Assembly: GCA_016177705.1 (NCBI GenBank)
Contig: JACOUT010000008.1
Coordinates: forward strand, 124,001-188,000
Reading direction: 5' to 3'
From: Deltaproteobacteria bacterium
GTDB taxonomy: Bacteria; Myxococcota; UBA727; VGSZ01
Length of the DNA: 64,000 nt
Under the pieces are notes generated by a model, which did not search any database, was not told the origin of the DNA, and saw nothing but the letters and a program-made list of their open reading frames with translations. Position numbers and translations under genes: made by a program. Within the stretch, counting starts at the first letter, position 1; every line of letters starts with the position of its first letter. Below are positions 43,422 through 52,907 of the stretch, piece after piece.

Positions 43422-46160
43422 CTACGCGAGCGCGACGCGGCGGACGGCTACCTGCGGATCGATCAGGTAGCCGTCATCGCGCGTCACCAGCACGCCCTCG
43501 AGGCCGCCGCGGCGCAGGCGGCGGATCGAGGTGTAGACGCGCGTGGCGCCGGAGTCGGCGCGCATCTTCTCGCCCGGCCAGCCGCGCGCCAGCACCTCGG
43601 GCTGCGCCAGGCCGTGCCCGGGCCGTCGCTCGGCCTCGTCGACGAGCGCCAAGAAGATCAGCCGCAGGCTCCGCTGGCGCGCGAGCGAGATGCGGCGGCC
43701 GTCGATCTCGTAGTAGCGGCCGTCGTTGCCGACCACCATCTCACGCCGCGCCGGCGTCCGACGCAGCGGCGCCACGCGACGCAAGAGCGCGAAGCGCCGC
43801 TCGTCGCCGGGCTCGCCGCGCGCGAGCGCCAACAGCGCGCGCAGCTCGGCGTCGTGCGCTTCGTTGACCGCGTGGCCGAGCGCGGCGCGGTCCGCCTGCT
43901 CGGGATCGAGCAGGGCGCGCATGGCCTGGGCGAGTGCTGCGGGGCGCCCGCCGAGCGGCGCCAGCGCGTACGTCGCCGCGGCCAGGTCGCGCCGGAGCTG
44001 CGGCGCGCTGCCGTCGGGCTCGCCCTCGAGCAGCGCGCGCTCGATCGCCAACAGGCCCGCGGCCTCACGATCGGGATGGCGGGCCAGCCCACACGCGACG
44101 GCGGCCAACGCGGCACGCGCGCCCGACAGGTCGCCGACGGCGCGGCGCGCCCGCGCGCGCACCAGTTGCGCTTCGAGCGAGGGCGCCACGGCCTCGACGC
44201 GCTTGGCGTGCGCGCACGCCAGCTCCGCCAGGTGCAGCGCCGCGCCGGTGTCGTCGCTGTCGAGCGCCAGCTCAGCCGCCACCACGTGCGCGGCCGCCAG
44301 CACCGTCGGTACACCGCAGGCCGCCGCGGTCGTCAGCGCCTCGCCGATGAGCGCGTTGGCGTCGTCATCGCGCCCGTCGACGCGCGCCAGGGCCGCCTGC
44401 TCGGTTTGGTGGCGCGCGCGCAGCTCGACGCCGTGCGGGCGCCCCGGTGCACCTGCCTCGAGCAGCCGGCGCGCGGCCAGCTCGAGCGCGCCCAGGCGCC
44501 GATAGGCGCGCGCCAAATCGAGCAGCGTCGTTGTGCGCAGCGCGCGGTCGCGCGTGTGCGCGGCCAAGGTGGCGGCGAGCATGAGGTCGTCGAGCCCGCG
44601 CGTGTCGCCGGTGGTGAGCAGCGCTTCGCCACGACGGTTGTGCGCGAGCGCGAGCGCCGCGCCGCCACCGGGGGCTGCACCGATTGCCTGATCGAGGTCG
44701 CGCAGACCGCCATCGCGCTCGCCGAGCAAGAAGCGCGTCCACCCTTGCCGCGCGCGCGCGGCGGCCGCGCGTTCGGGGTCGCCGAGGCGCGAGGCCAACT
44801 GCAGCGCGGCCTGGTGGCTGCGCAGCGCAGCGCTGGTGGCGCCCGCGGCTTCGGCCAGCGCCGCCCGTCGTTCGACGATGGACAGCGCCGCGTCGTCGAG
44901 GCCGGCGCGCTCCGCCGCTGCCAGCCCCAGGCCGAGCGCGGCGTCGTGGGCGTCTTGCGAGCCGCGGCGGACGGCGGCGGCGGTCGCCGCCAGCGCCAGC
45001 GTCGCCACCGTCGCGTCGTCGGCGGCGCGGGCGAGCGCCAGGTCGATGTTGGGGCCGTCGTCGAGCAACGCCTGCAGCGCCGCGCCGTCGTCGGCGCGCG
45101 CGCGCGTCTCGAGCGTCGCCACCACGCGCGCCACCACCTCGGCGTGGCGGGCACCGGCGTCACCGCCCACCGGCGCGCGCTCGGCGAGGAAGTCGCGCAC
45201 GCTCGAGTAGACACCGACGCGCAGCTCGCCGTGCCGGCCGTGACGGGCCCAGGCGAGCGAGCGGCGGCGCAGCGACTGCACCAGCGCAGGCGCGTCGTCG
45301 CCGCCCACCACCTGCTCGGCGACGTCGCACGGCGCGGCATCGGCGCAGGCCGCCAGGCGCTCGAGCGCCGCTCGTTCGCCATCGCCGAGCGCGCGCCAGG
45401 CCCAGCCGACCGTCGCCGCCATCAGCGCTGGCGTCGCGGCCGGCGCCGCGCCTAGCGTGTCCGCGAGCGCCGCGGCGACGCTGGCGACGCCGTCGTCCGC
45501 GGCGCGCGCCGCCACCAGCTCGACGCCGAGCGGCAGCCCGCCCACCGACGCGACGATCCGATCAGCCGCGGCCTGCTCCGACGGGGGCAGGGGCTCGCCC
45601 GAGAGCGCGCGCAGCCGGTCCTCGAACAGCGCCAGGCCGGACGCGCGCGACAGCGGCTCGAGCTCGAGCGCGCGCTCGCCGGGCAGCGCCAGCGGCGTGC
45701 GCGACGTGCACAGCACGCGCAAGGAGGGCGCGCGCTCGAGCCAGGTGGCGATGACGTCGGCGTGCGGCAGCAGGTGCTCGAGGCCGTCGAGCGCCAGCAG
45801 CATCTCGCCCGAGAGCGCGAGCGCGCGGCCGACGTGCTCGACGGCCGCCGCGTCCGGCACGGTGGCGAGCGAGATGCCGAGCGCCTGAGCGACGGCCGCC
45901 ACCAACGCAGCGCGGTCGCGCGCGGGCACCAGGTCGGTCACCTCCACCACGGTGACGCGGCCGCGCGCCGTGGTTTCGGCGCATGCCCGGCGCAACAGCC
46001 GCGTCTTGCCGACGCCGGCCGTGCCCCACAGGGTCGTCAGCCGCTCGCGCTCGACTGCCAGCAGCAGGTCGGTGAGCGCGCGGTCGCGGCCAACGAAGCT
46101 GGTGCTCTCGAGCTGGCAGGTCGCGGCGTTTCCGATGGAGACGGCGGTTCCGTGCGGCAT
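43422..46160 (-). CDS. STAND-type NTPase regulator with TPR-like repeats and C-terminal winged helix
   Basis: The product has 912 residues. Residues 20-300 form a signal-transduction NTPase: FVGRDRALTDLL, Walker A GTAGVGKTRLLRR (about 46-58), Walker B-like MLLALDGLEHLL, and LRVLCTSRTPLALPGERALE. A long helical Ala/Leu/Arg-rich region with TPR-like pairs fills about 330-810. The last 95 residues look like an OmpR-type winged helix (YYEIDGRRISLARQRSLRLI, TRVYTSIRRLRRGGLEGV, DDGYLIDP). The DNA-binding domain at the C-terminus is the reverse of SARP/AfsR proteins. It may control the downstream MFS exporter. ATG 46160 or GTG 46166 could be the start. Confidence 0.8.
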   Translation of the reverse strand: MPHGTAVSIGNAATCQLESTSFVGRDRALTDLLLAVERERLTTLWGTAGVGKTRLLRRACAETTARGRVTVVEVTDLVPARDRAALVAAVAQALGISLATVPDAAAVEHVGRALALSGEMLLALDGLEHLLPHADVIATWLERAPSLRVLCTSRTPLALPGERALELEPLSRASGLALFEDRLRALSGEPLPPSEQAAADRIVASVGGLPLGVELVAARAADDGVASVAAALADTLGAAPAATPALMAATVGWAWRALGDGERAALERLAACADAAPCDVAEQVVGGDDAPALVQSLRRRSLAWARHGRHGELRVGVYSSVRDFLAERAPVGGDAGARHAEVVARVVATLETRARADDGAALQALLDDGPNIDLALARAADDATVATLALAATAAAVRRGSQDAHDAALGLGLAAAERAGLDDAALSIVERRAALAEAAGATSAALRSHQAALQLASRLGDPERAAAARARQGWTRFLLGERDGGLRDLDQAIGAAPGGGAALALAHNRRGEALLTTGDTRGLDDLMLAATLAAHTRDRALRTTTLLDLARAYRRLGALELAARRLLEAGAPGRPHGVELRARHQTEQAALARVDGRDDDANALIGEALTTAAACGVPTVLAAAHVVAAELALDSDDTGAALHLAELACAHAKRVEAVAPSLEAQLVRARARRAVGDLSGARAALAAVACGLARHPDREAAGLLAIERALLEGEPDGSAPQLRRDLAAATYALAPLGGRPAALAQAMRALLDPEQADRAALGHAVNEAHDAELRALLALARGEPGDERRFALLRRVAPLRRTPARREMVVGNDGRYYEIDGRRISLARQRSLRLIFLALVDEAERRPGHGLAQPEVLARGWPGEKMRADSGATRVYTSIRRLRRGGLEGVLVTRDDGYLIDPQVAVRRVALA

Positions 46161-46207
46161 ACGCACGGTGACGCAAAGACCGTGCCGCGCTGATCGTTAA
46201 CGCCCTG

Positions 46208-47158
46208 TCAGGGGCGCAGCTCATTGGAATTACTGGCGATTGTGAGCAGGTCCCCGACGCACGGCGCGTCTCCCTGGTCCCCGATCTCGCCGTCGACGGT
46301 GACAAAGGCGTAGCGGAGGCGGCCGGGATCGAGCGTCAGCACCAGCACACCGGCGCGCCCCGCGATCCGGGCCTCGGAGCCAGCGATCGGGTCCCGCAGC
46401 TCGTACGGCATGCGGCCGCCGGTGCCCGCGATGAAGGTGCGCAGCCCGCGCGTCGACGGCGCCCCCGAGGTGTCGAGCGGCGCGATGCGCTCGTAGTGGT
46501 GATCGTGGCCGTTGATGACGACGTCGGCGCCGCCGACGACCATGGTCTCCCACAGGGGCTGGTGCGCGGGGCTGGCGCCGTGGTGGCCGGAGGAGAAGCG
46601 CGGGTGGTGCGCGATGACCAGCGTGCAGCGTTGTTGGTTGCGCGACAGCTCGTCGGCGAGCCAGACGAGCTGCGCCGAGCCGGCCTCACACGCGCCCTCG
46701 GCGCCGCAGTCGCTGTCGACCGCGAGCACGCGCCAGCTTCCGACGTCCTCGCCGCGATAGAGCGGCTCGCCTGCGCCGACGCCGAAGGTCTGCCGGAAGC
46801 CGGCCGCGTCCTTGGTCAGCCAGTCGTGGTTGCCGGCCGCGGCGATGGTGCGATCGCGAAACGCGCCCCAGGAAGGCAGGTAGCAGCGCTGGTACTCGTC
46901 GAGCGAGCCCGTGGGGTAGGCGTTGTCGCCCGCAACGAACACGCGCGCATGCGGGCGCTCGGCGAGCAGCGCGCGCACCAGGCCGGCGGTGCGCTCGTCG
47001 TCGCTGCTGCCACAATCGGCCACGTCGCCGGCGCCCACCAGCACCGCCGCGTCGACCGGCGGCAGCGCGGCCGCCGGGATGGCGGCCGGCGGCGCCGCGG
47101 CACGACACGCCAACATCGCCGCCAGCGACGCCGACGCGGCGACGTGGCGGAACGTCAT
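46208..47158 (-). CDS. Exported purple acid phosphatase-like metallophosphoesterase
   Basis: The 316-residue protein begins with a signal sequence ending in a lipobox-like MLAC (residue 18). Two-metal motifs appear in order: VGAGDVADCG (GD), VAGDNAYPTGS (GDNAY), AAGNHDWL (GNHD), VIAHHPRFSSG and INGHDHHYERIAP (GHxH). This is the purple acid phosphatase/calcineurin layout. It should act outside the cytoplasm. Its start overlaps the end of the Lon-like protease gene by four bases. It forms the tail of a minus-strand operon SDR, unknown, Lon-like, phosphatase. Confidence 0.88.
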   Translation of the reverse strand: MTFRHVAASASLAAMLACRAAAPPAAIPAAALPPVDAAVLVGAGDVADCGSSDDERTAGLVRALLAERPHARVFVAGDNAYPTGSLDEYQRCYLPSWGAFRDRTIAAAGNHDWLTKDAAGFRQTFGVGAGEPLYRGEDVGSWRVLAVDSDCGAEGACEAGSAQLVWLADELSRNQQRCTLVIAHHPRFSSGHHGASPAHQPLWETMVVGGADVVINGHDHHYERIAPLDTSGAPSTRGLRTFIAGTGGRMPYELRDPIAGSEARIAGRAGVLVLTLDPGRLRYAFVTVDGEIGDQGDAPCVGDLLTIASNSNELRP

Positions 47159-49689
47159 CGCGGCGAACGCCGGTGGTGCCGCGCCGCCTTCGCGAGCGCG
47201 CGCGGCGCACGAGCCGCGACGCGCGGCGCCTGATTCGCCAGGCTCTGCACCGCAGCGAGCTCACGCAGCGTCGACAGGATGGCGGGCTGCAGCGGCGCCT
47301 TGCCGGTGGACCAGCCGCGCCCCGACAGCACGAGGATGGCGTCTTCCAGCGTCTCCACCGTGATGATGCGGAAGCGCCCCTCGCGGCACGCGGTCACCAC
47401 GTCCTCGTCGAGCATGAGGTCGCCCGCGTTGGCCGCCGGGATGATCACCTGGTGGCTGCCTTTGGGGTCGCGGATCTGACACACCCGATAGAAGCCTTCG
47501 ATCTTCTCGTTGACGCCACCCACCGCCTGCACGCCGCCGCGCTGATCGATGGATCCGGTGACCGCGGTGTCCTGGCGGAGCGGCGCCTGTGCCAGCGACG
47601 AGAACATGGCGCACGCCTCGGCGAGCGAGGCGGAGTCGCCGTCCACCTCGCTGTAGCTCTGCTCCATGCACAGCGTTGTCTGCAGGCACATGGGCGTGTC
47701 GCGCCCGAAGCGGTCGAGCAGGATGCCCTTCAGGATCAGCGTGCCCTTGGTGTGGATGGGCCCGCCGAGTTCGGTCTCGCGCTCGATGTCGACGATCTCG
47801 CCCTTGCCGGCGCCGCTGCGACAGGTGATGCGCACCGGCATGCCGAAGGCGTAGCTGCCGAGGTCGATGACGGTGAGGCCGTTCACCTGGCCCACCACCT
47901 CGCCGCGCGTCTCCACCTGGATGCGCCGCTTGGTGATGTCCTCGCGCATGTGCAGCTCGATGAAGCCCTCGCGCTCGGCGCGCGCCGCCAGCGCCGCGCG
48001 CACGTGGCCACGGTCGATCGACTTGGCGCCGGCCTTGGCGGCCCAGAAGCTCGCCTCGCGCACCAGGTCGGCGATCTCGCCGAAGCGCGTGGTCAGCTTG
48101 CTCTGGTCGTCGCAGACGCGCGCCGCGTGCTCGAGCACGCGCCCGGCGCCGTCGAGCGTCAGCGGCAGCAGCTTCTCCTCCGCTGCCAGCCCCGACAGGA
48201 AGCGCATGTAGTTCTTGATGCGCTCCGCGCTGTGCTCCATCTCGATGTCGAAGTCGACCTTGACCTTGAACAACTTGCCGAAGTCGGGGTCGCCGCGCGA
48301 CAGCGAGTAGTAGAGCTCGGGCGTGCCGATGAGCACGATCTTGACGCTCAAACGCACCGGCTCGGGGCGGAGCGCCGCGATCGACACCATGCGGCCCGGC
48401 TCGCCGGGATCGTCGAGCTCGATCTGGCGGTTCTTGAGCGCGCGCTTCAAGCCCTCCCACGCCGCGGGATCACGCAGCAGGTCTTGTGCGTGCAGCAGCA
48501 GGTAGCCGCCGTTGGCGCGATAGAGCGCGCCCGCCTTGATGCGCAGGAAGTCGGTCGACGTCGCCTCGCCCGCGCGCATGCGGTGCTCGATGCGGCCAAT
48601 CAGGTTGGCGGCGGTCGGGTGGGTCTCGACGACGACGGGCGCACCGCCCTTGCTCTTGGCCGCCGCGCGCCCCGGTGGCGCGTTCGACACCAGCACGTTG
48701 ACGCGGTAGCGCAGCAAGGCGGGCTCGTCGCGGTCGCCGTCCTCCTCCTCCTCGGAAAGACGCCGCGCGGGCGCGTGGTGCGCCTCGGCCTCGGCCGGCT
48801 CACCGCCGTCGTTGATGGCATGGCTTTCGGGTACCAGGCGGCGCAGGCGATCGAGCACGTCCTTCTGCACGTCGTCGAGGTGTGCCACCACGCGCGGCTG
48901 CCCTGCCAGGTCGGCCTTGAGCTCGTCGATCATCGGCCGCACCACCGAGGTGGCGATCTCGCGCGCCAGCTTCTCGATCTGCTCGTCGGTCTCCTTCTCG
49001 AGCGCGCGGATGCGGCGCAGCGCGTCTTCCAGGCCGCTCTGCAGCTCCTCGGCCTTGTGCTCGAGGTCGAGCTTCTGCTGGTCGGTGAGCGCCTCGTACT
49101 GCTCCTCGGAGAGCGGGTTTCCCTCCTCGTCAGCCACCGCCAAGGTCAGCGCCGTGCCGGTGCGTGACAGTAAGAAGCCGCGCGCGCGCGCCTCCTTGTC
49201 GATGCCCTCGAGCGTGTGATCGGTCTTCTCCTGATGGTGCGCGTCGATGACGCTGCGCCGCTCGATGTAGCCCTCGCTCTCGAACGCCTTCTCGAGCTCC
49301 TGCAGCATCTTCTCGACGAAGCCGTCGTAGCGCTTCTTGACCTTGGCCCCCATGCCGGGCGGCAGGTTGACCGCGAGCGGTCGATCGCGATCGGTGAAGT
49401 TGTAGAGCAGGATGACGTCGGGTGGTGTCGGCTCCTCGCGCGCGCGCGCTTCGAGCAGCTCCTTGACCGTCGAGGTGCGCCCGGTGCCGGAGGCGCCCAC
49501 CACGAAGATGTTGAAGCCTCGTTCCCGGATGCCGAGGCCGAGCTCGAGCGCGGACAGCGCCCGCTCCTGCCCGAGCGCGCCGGGTCGACCATGGCGATCC
49601 TTCTCCGCTGGCTTGAGGTCGCGCTCGGAGAAGTCCGCCAGCGGGAAGCTCCAGCGCAGGTCGTTGGCGGTGAGGATGCGGTCGACCAT
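47155..49689 (-). CDS. Lon-like ATP-dependent protease (AAA_32/LonC type)
   Basis: The 844-residue protein has Walker A GASGTGRTST (about 65-74), with Arg where Lys is usual; I believe this is common in the AAA_32 group, which also includes E. coli YcbZ. A helical insertion (about 180-330) precedes the second AAA part (LYRANGGYLLLHAQDLLRDP). The C-terminal S16 protease domain has the catalytic Ser in EVDGDSASLAEACAMFSSL (about 680) and Lys in GGVNEKIEGFYRVC (about 724). There is no N-terminal Lon substrate domain and no membrane helix. The basic tail is Arg/Ala-rich. GGAGG precedes the ATG. Confidence 0.9.
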   Translation of the reverse strand: MVDRILTANDLRWSFPLADFSERDLKPAEKDRHGRPGALGQERALSALELGLGIRERGFNIFVVGASGTGRTSTVKELLEARAREEPTPPDVILLYNFTDRDRPLAVNLPPGMGAKVKKRYDGFVEKMLQELEKAFESEGYIERRSVIDAHHQEKTDHTLEGIDKEARARGFLLSRTGTALTLAVADEEGNPLSEEQYEALTDQQKLDLEHKAEELQSGLEDALRRIRALEKETDEQIEKLAREIATSVVRPMIDELKADLAGQPRVVAHLDDVQKDVLDRLRRLVPESHAINDGGEPAEAEAHHAPARRLSEEEEDGDRDEPALLRYRVNVLVSNAPPGRAAAKSKGGAPVVVETHPTAANLIGRIEHRMRAGEATSTDFLRIKAGALYRANGGYLLLHAQDLLRDPAAWEGLKRALKNRQIELDDPGEPGRMVSIAALRPEPVRLSVKIVLIGTPELYYSLSRGDPDFGKLFKVKVDFDIEMEHSAERIKNYMRFLSGLAAEEKLLPLTLDGAGRVLEHAARVCDDQSKLTTRFGEIADLVREASFWAAKAGAKSIDRGHVRAALAARAEREGFIELHMREDITKRRIQVETRGEVVGQVNGLTVIDLGSYAFGMPVRITCRSGAGKGEIVDIERETELGGPIHTKGTLILKGILLDRFGRDTPMCLQTTLCMEQSYSEVDGDSASLAEACAMFSSLAQAPLRQDTAVTGSIDQRGGVQAVGGVNEKIEGFYRVCQIRDPKGSHQVIIPAANAGDLMLDEDVVTACREGRFRIITVETLEDAILVLSGRGWSTGKAPLQPAILSTLRELAAVQSLANQAPRVAARAPRALAKAARHHRRSPR

Positions 49690-49707
49690 GGGGCCTCCGG
49701 GGGCAGG

Positions 49708-50130
49708 CTAGCGCAGGTGGAAGCGGACCAGGCGAACGCGCTCCGCGTCGGTCCCCGGTGAGACGCTCAAGGTGACGCGGCAGCGCAGGTGTACTTCGTC
49801 GTTGTCGAGGTAGGGGTAGCGATCGACCACATCGACCTGGATGGCGGGGCCGACCCGGCGCGCCAACAGCAGCGCGGGCGCACCGTTTGGTGGGGGAGCA
49901 TCGCCGCGCTCGACGGCCACGGCCGTGAAGCAGGCCTCGGCGAGTGGGAGCGGGCTGTCGGCGTCCGCCAGCAGATCGAGGGCGGCAGGCAGCGCCCGCG
50001 CGGTCCAGAGCAGGCGCTCCACCGCGGCGTCGTCGAGCGCGCGGCCCTGCGCGGCGAGCGCGCGCTTGGCCTCCGCGACGTGCCCGGGCTCGACGGTGAG
50101 GACGGGGAGCACGGCATCGCTGTCGCTCAC
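49708..50130 (-). CDS. Hypothetical protein in the Lon-like operon
   Basis: This 140-residue cytoplasmic protein is acidic and Ala/Leu-rich. The first half is helical (HVAEAKRALAAQGRALDDAA, VERLLWTARALPAALDLLAD), and the second half is beta-rich (PAIQVDVVDRYPYLDNDEVH, LRCRVTLSVSPGTDAERVRL). No known domain or motif is visible. It starts with GTG 12 bases after the SDR stop, with GAGGAGG 8 bases upstream, and ends 18 bases before the Lon-like gene. It may be a partner of the protease, but only position supports that. Confidence 0.62.
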   Translation of the reverse strand: MSDSDAVLPVLTVEPGHVAEAKRALAAQGRALDDAAVERLLWTARALPAALDLLADADSPLPLAEACFTAVAVERGDAPPPNGAPALLLARRVGPAIQVDVVDRYPYLDNDEVHLRCRVTLSVSPGTDAERVRLVRFHLR

Positions 50131-50142
50131 CTCGACACCTCC

Positions 50143-51297
50143 TCAGCCATCGAGCGGATCGGCAGCGTCGGCGCGCCGCTGCGCTCGATCGCGCTTGAGC
50201 GAGTCGGACACGAAGCCCATCAGCTTGTCGACGTAGGTGTCGAAGCGCGGGCACGCGATGCCGGTGCCGTCGAGCAACGACAGCGCGTTGGCGCAGTTGA
50301 ACACCACGAAGCGATCGAGCGCCGACAGCTCGGGCAATGTACGCCGCGAGATTCGATCGATGCCCGGCAGCCGCAGCAGGCGCGCGGCCAGGGAGGAGCC
50401 GAGGTCGCTTTTGGGCACTCGCTTGCCGGCGCGCCGCGCGATCAGCTCGTAGACGTGGCGCGCCGACAGCGGGTTCGGATCGACGATGTGGCAGGTCTTG
50501 CCCGCGGCGCGCGGGTCGAAGGCCAGCCGCAGCACGGCCTTGGTGACGAAGTCGACGGGCACCAGGTTGAGCGGCGCGGTGCCGGGGCCGGGCAGGGGCA
50601 GCGGCACGGAGATGGGGCTCGTCACCACCAGGATGGCCATCTGGTAGACGCCGTCGAAGCGATCGATCTCGCCGGTCTCCGAGCTGCCCACCACGATTGA
50701 GGGACGCACGACCGTGATCGGGAGGTCCTTCATCGCAGCGCGCGCCAGCTTCTCCCCTTTGTACTTGGTCTCCTCGTAGTGCGTGTGGAAGCGCTGGCCC
50801 TCGTCCAGCTCGTCCTCGGTGATGACACCTTCGCGGTCGCCGCTCACCAGACACGACGAGAAGTGCACGAAGCGCCGCAGCCCTTTCATCTCGCGCGCCA
50901 GCGCCAGCGTGTTGCGCACACCGCCGACGTTGACCGCCTCGAGCAGCTCGCGTGGCGCGTCGAGCCGCTGCACGCCAGCCAGGTGAAAGACGTGCGTGAC
51001 GTCCGCCAGCGCGTCGATCTCGAGGCCGGCCAGGCCACAGTCCATGCGCGTGACGTCGCCGGTGGTGATGCGCACCCGGCGCTGCTTGTCTGCGGGCAAC
51101 AGCGCGCGGTCGGCCTCGGCGCGCGCGCGGTCCTCAGCCAACACGGACACGCGCGCGCGCGGCGCTTGCGTCAACAGGCGGCGCACCAGGCGGCGCGCGA
51201 TGAAGCCCGGATAGCCCGTGACCAGCACGTGACCGGGCCGGTCCCCCGTCCCGCCGCGCGACCGCTTGCCGTTGTCCTCGCCCTGGCCCTCGCCCAT
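50143..51297 (-). CDS. NAD(P)-dependent SDR (fatty acyl-CoA reductase/epimerase-like)
   Basis: The product has 384 residues. An N-terminal tail (about 1-20, Gly/Glu/Arg-rich) precedes the dinucleotide loop VTGYPGFIARRLVRRLL. Then come HVFHLAGVQRLDAPRELL, FVHFSSCLVSG and the catalytic Tyr-x3-Lys in HYEETKYKGEKLARAA (about 180). A Thr-Val-Val-Arg-Pro strand follows. These are extended SDR features, closest to the male-sterility/fatty acyl-CoA reductase group. No reductase partner domain is present, so the substrate is open. It heads the minus-strand operon. Confidence 0.82.
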   Translation of the reverse strand: MGEGQGEDNGKRSRGGTGDRPGHVLVTGYPGFIARRLVRRLLTQAPRARVSVLAEDRARAEADRALLPADKQRRVRITTGDVTRMDCGLAGLEIDALADVTHVFHLAGVQRLDAPRELLEAVNVGGVRNTLALAREMKGLRRFVHFSSCLVSGDREGVITEDELDEGQRFHTHYEETKYKGEKLARAAMKDLPITVVRPSIVVGSSETGEIDRFDGVYQMAILVVTSPISVPLPLPGPGTAPLNLVPVDFVTKAVLRLAFDPRAAGKTCHIVDPNPLSARHVYELIARRAGKRVPKSDLGSSLAARLLRLPGIDRISRRTLPELSALDRFVVFNCANALSLLDGTGIACPRFDTYVDKLMGFVSDSLKRDRAQRRADAADPLDG

Positions 51298-51425
51298 GCC
51301 TGCTGTTACTCCATTCCCGGCCCGGCGGTCATGACGCGCGGCCCCGCTGTCAGGCGCGCCGCGGTTGTCTGTCGGGCGCAGGTGTGTCAGAGCGGGCCCG
51401 GATCAGAACTCTCGAGGAGACCAGG

Positions 51426-52163
51426 ATGCGCCTTTTGGTTCTCACCGCCGTCGCCTTGCTCGCTGCCGCCTCCGCCGCCGCCGAGGACAAGCCGGCAACC
51501 CCGCCACCGGCCGCGCCTGCAGCGCCGGCCGCTCCCGCGGCGCCCGCCGCCGCGCCCGCCGCGCCGGCCCCCGAAGCCGCGACACCGCCGGCCACGCCGC
51601 CGCCGCCCGCGCAGGGCATGTTGTCGGTCTCCTCCGAGCCGACCGGCGCCAAGCTCTTCCTCGACGGCGCCGACACCGGGCTCGCCACGCCCGTGGTCGA
51701 CTTCCCGGTCGCGCCGGGCGCCCACACCGTCAAGCTGGTCGGCGCCGACGGCCGCGAGATCGCCACCGAGTTCACGCTCGAGGCCGGCGGCTCGCTCAAC
51801 TTGAACCTCACGCTGCCCGAGGCGGCCGCGCCTCCGCCGCCCAAGCCCGAGGAGCCGAAGCCGGTGGTGACGCCGCCGACGCCGCCGGCCCCCGAGACGC
51901 CGGAGCCGCCGGCGCCGTCGATCGCGCCTGAGCAGTGGACCTGGATGACGGTCGCTGGCTGGACCGGCCTCGGCCTCGGCACCATCGGCCTGCTCTCTGG
52001 CGCGGTGGTGTTGACCACCCCCACCGACATGGACGCCAACACGCTCGGCTTCGGGCTGTTCGGCACCGGCGTCGGCCTGGTCATCGGCGGCGGCGTGCTC
52101 TTGTACCTCGACACGGAGTTGGCCGACGCGCAAGCGGCCCCCGCGGCGGCGCCCGCGCGCTGA
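51426..52163 (+). CDS. Exported PEGA-domain protein
   Basis: The product has 245 residues. A signal peptide (about 1-19) is followed by a Pro/Ala-rich linker (about 20-62), which probably crosses the cell wall or periplasm. A PEGA domain follows (about 63-125: MLSVSSEPTGAKLFLDGADT, APGAHTVKLVGADGREIATE), then a second Pro-rich linker. Two hydrophobic Gly-rich segments near the C-terminus (about 175-197 and 206-228) may be membrane helices. PEGA domains are found in surface or sensing proteins. GAGGAGACCAGG lies before the ATG. It is a single-gene unit ending at a strong hairpin. Confidence 0.82.
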   Translation: MRLLVLTAVALLAAASAAAEDKPATPPPAAPAAPAAPAAPAAAPAAPAPEAATPPATPPPPAQGMLSVSSEPTGAKLFLDGADTGLATPVVDFPVAPGAHTVKLVGADGREIATEFTLEAGGSLNLNLTLPEAAAPPPPKPEEPKPVVTPPTPPAPETPEPPAPSIAPEQWTWMTVAGWTGLGLGTIGLLSGAVVLTTPTDMDANTLGFGLFGTGVGLVIGGGVLLYLDTELADAQAAPAAAPAR

Positions 52164-52190
52164 TCGCTCCCTCCGCTGGCTGGCCGTCGT

Positions 52191-52215
52191 GCGCCCGGGC
52201 CTCGTGCCCGGGCGC
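52191..52215. terminator. Strong hairpin between convergent genes
   Basis: GCGCCCGGGC (52191-52200) and GCCCGGGCGC (52206-52215) form a perfect 10-base-pair stem with a five-base loop, followed by TTCGTTCGT. It lies between the PEGA gene and coaE and can act in both directions. Confidence 0.75.
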
Positions 52216-52233
52216 TTCGTTCGTGGCGCGAGA

Positions 52234-52851
52234 TCAGGGTGGCGCGAACGCGACGTCGTCGCCGGTGACGCTCCGCCACGCGACCCGCAGCCGTGCCGCC
52301 AGCTCCGGCAGCGACCCGTCGTTCTCGATCACGGCAGTGGCGCGCCGCCGCTTCTCCGCGAGCGGCAACTGCGCGGCCAGGCGCGCGCGCGCCGCGTCGT
52401 CATCGAGGCGGTCGCGCGTGGCCATGCGCGCGAGCTGCGTTGCTTCTGGCGCCGCGACCAGCAGGGTCGCGTCCATCGCCTGCTCGAGGTCGTTCTCGAA
52501 GAGCAGCGGCACCTCGTAGACCGCCACCGGCGCGCCGCCGCAGCGCAGGGCGTCGAGGCGCTCCGCCGCGAGGCGCGCCACCTCGGGGTGAACGATGGCG
52601 TTCAGCTCGCGTCGCGCGACCGGGTCGGCGAAGACCACGGCGGCGAGCGCACCCCTGTCGAGGGCGCCGTCGGGCGCGACGACGCCGGCGCCGAAGCGCG
52701 CGACCACCGCGCGCAGGCCCTCGCTGCCCTGCGCCACTGCCTCGCGCGCCAGCAGGTCGGCGTCGACGACCGGCACGCCCGCCGCCGCCAACATGCGAGC
52801 GACTACGCTCTTGCCCGAGGCGATGCCGCCGGTGAGCCCGATCAATTTCAT
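52234..52851 (-). CDS. coaE: Dephospho-CoA kinase
   Basis: The 205-residue enzyme makes the final step of coenzyme A synthesis. It has the P-loop LIGLTGGIASGKSVVARML (GGIASGKS at 8-15), PVVDADLLAREAV (substrate-binding Asp), IVHPEVARL, VYEVPLLFENDL (a family signature) and DRLDDDAARARLAAQLPLAEK near the lid. Length is normal. ATG 52851 is chosen because GGAGGTGGG lies upstream and the family begins just before LIGLTGG. It is divergent from the cytochrome gene by 56 bases and convergent with the PEGA gene. Confidence 0.93.
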   Translation of the reverse strand: MKLIGLTGGIASGKSVVARMLAAAGVPVVDADLLAREAVAQGSEGLRAVVARFGAGVVAPDGALDRGALAAVVFADPVARRELNAIVHPEVARLAAERLDALRCGGAPVAVYEVPLLFENDLEQAMDATLLVAAPEATQLARMATRDRLDDDAARARLAAQLPLAEKRRRATAVIENDGSLPELAARLRVAWRSVTGDDVAFAPP

Positions 52852-52892
52852 CGACGATCCCACCTCCGTCGTAGCGCGCACGCGCCCAGGTT

Positions 52893-52901
52893 TGCTATCC
52901 C
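52893..52901 (+). promoter_or_regulatory. Extended -10-like box before the cytochrome operon, probably leaderless
   Basis: TGCTATCCC ends six bases before ATG 52908. No Shine-Dalgarno sequence is present. The nonamer and spacing are identical to those before der. It would drive the cytochrome, ccs, engB and rimI run. Confidence 0.55.
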
Positions 52902-52907
52902 CAGCGG

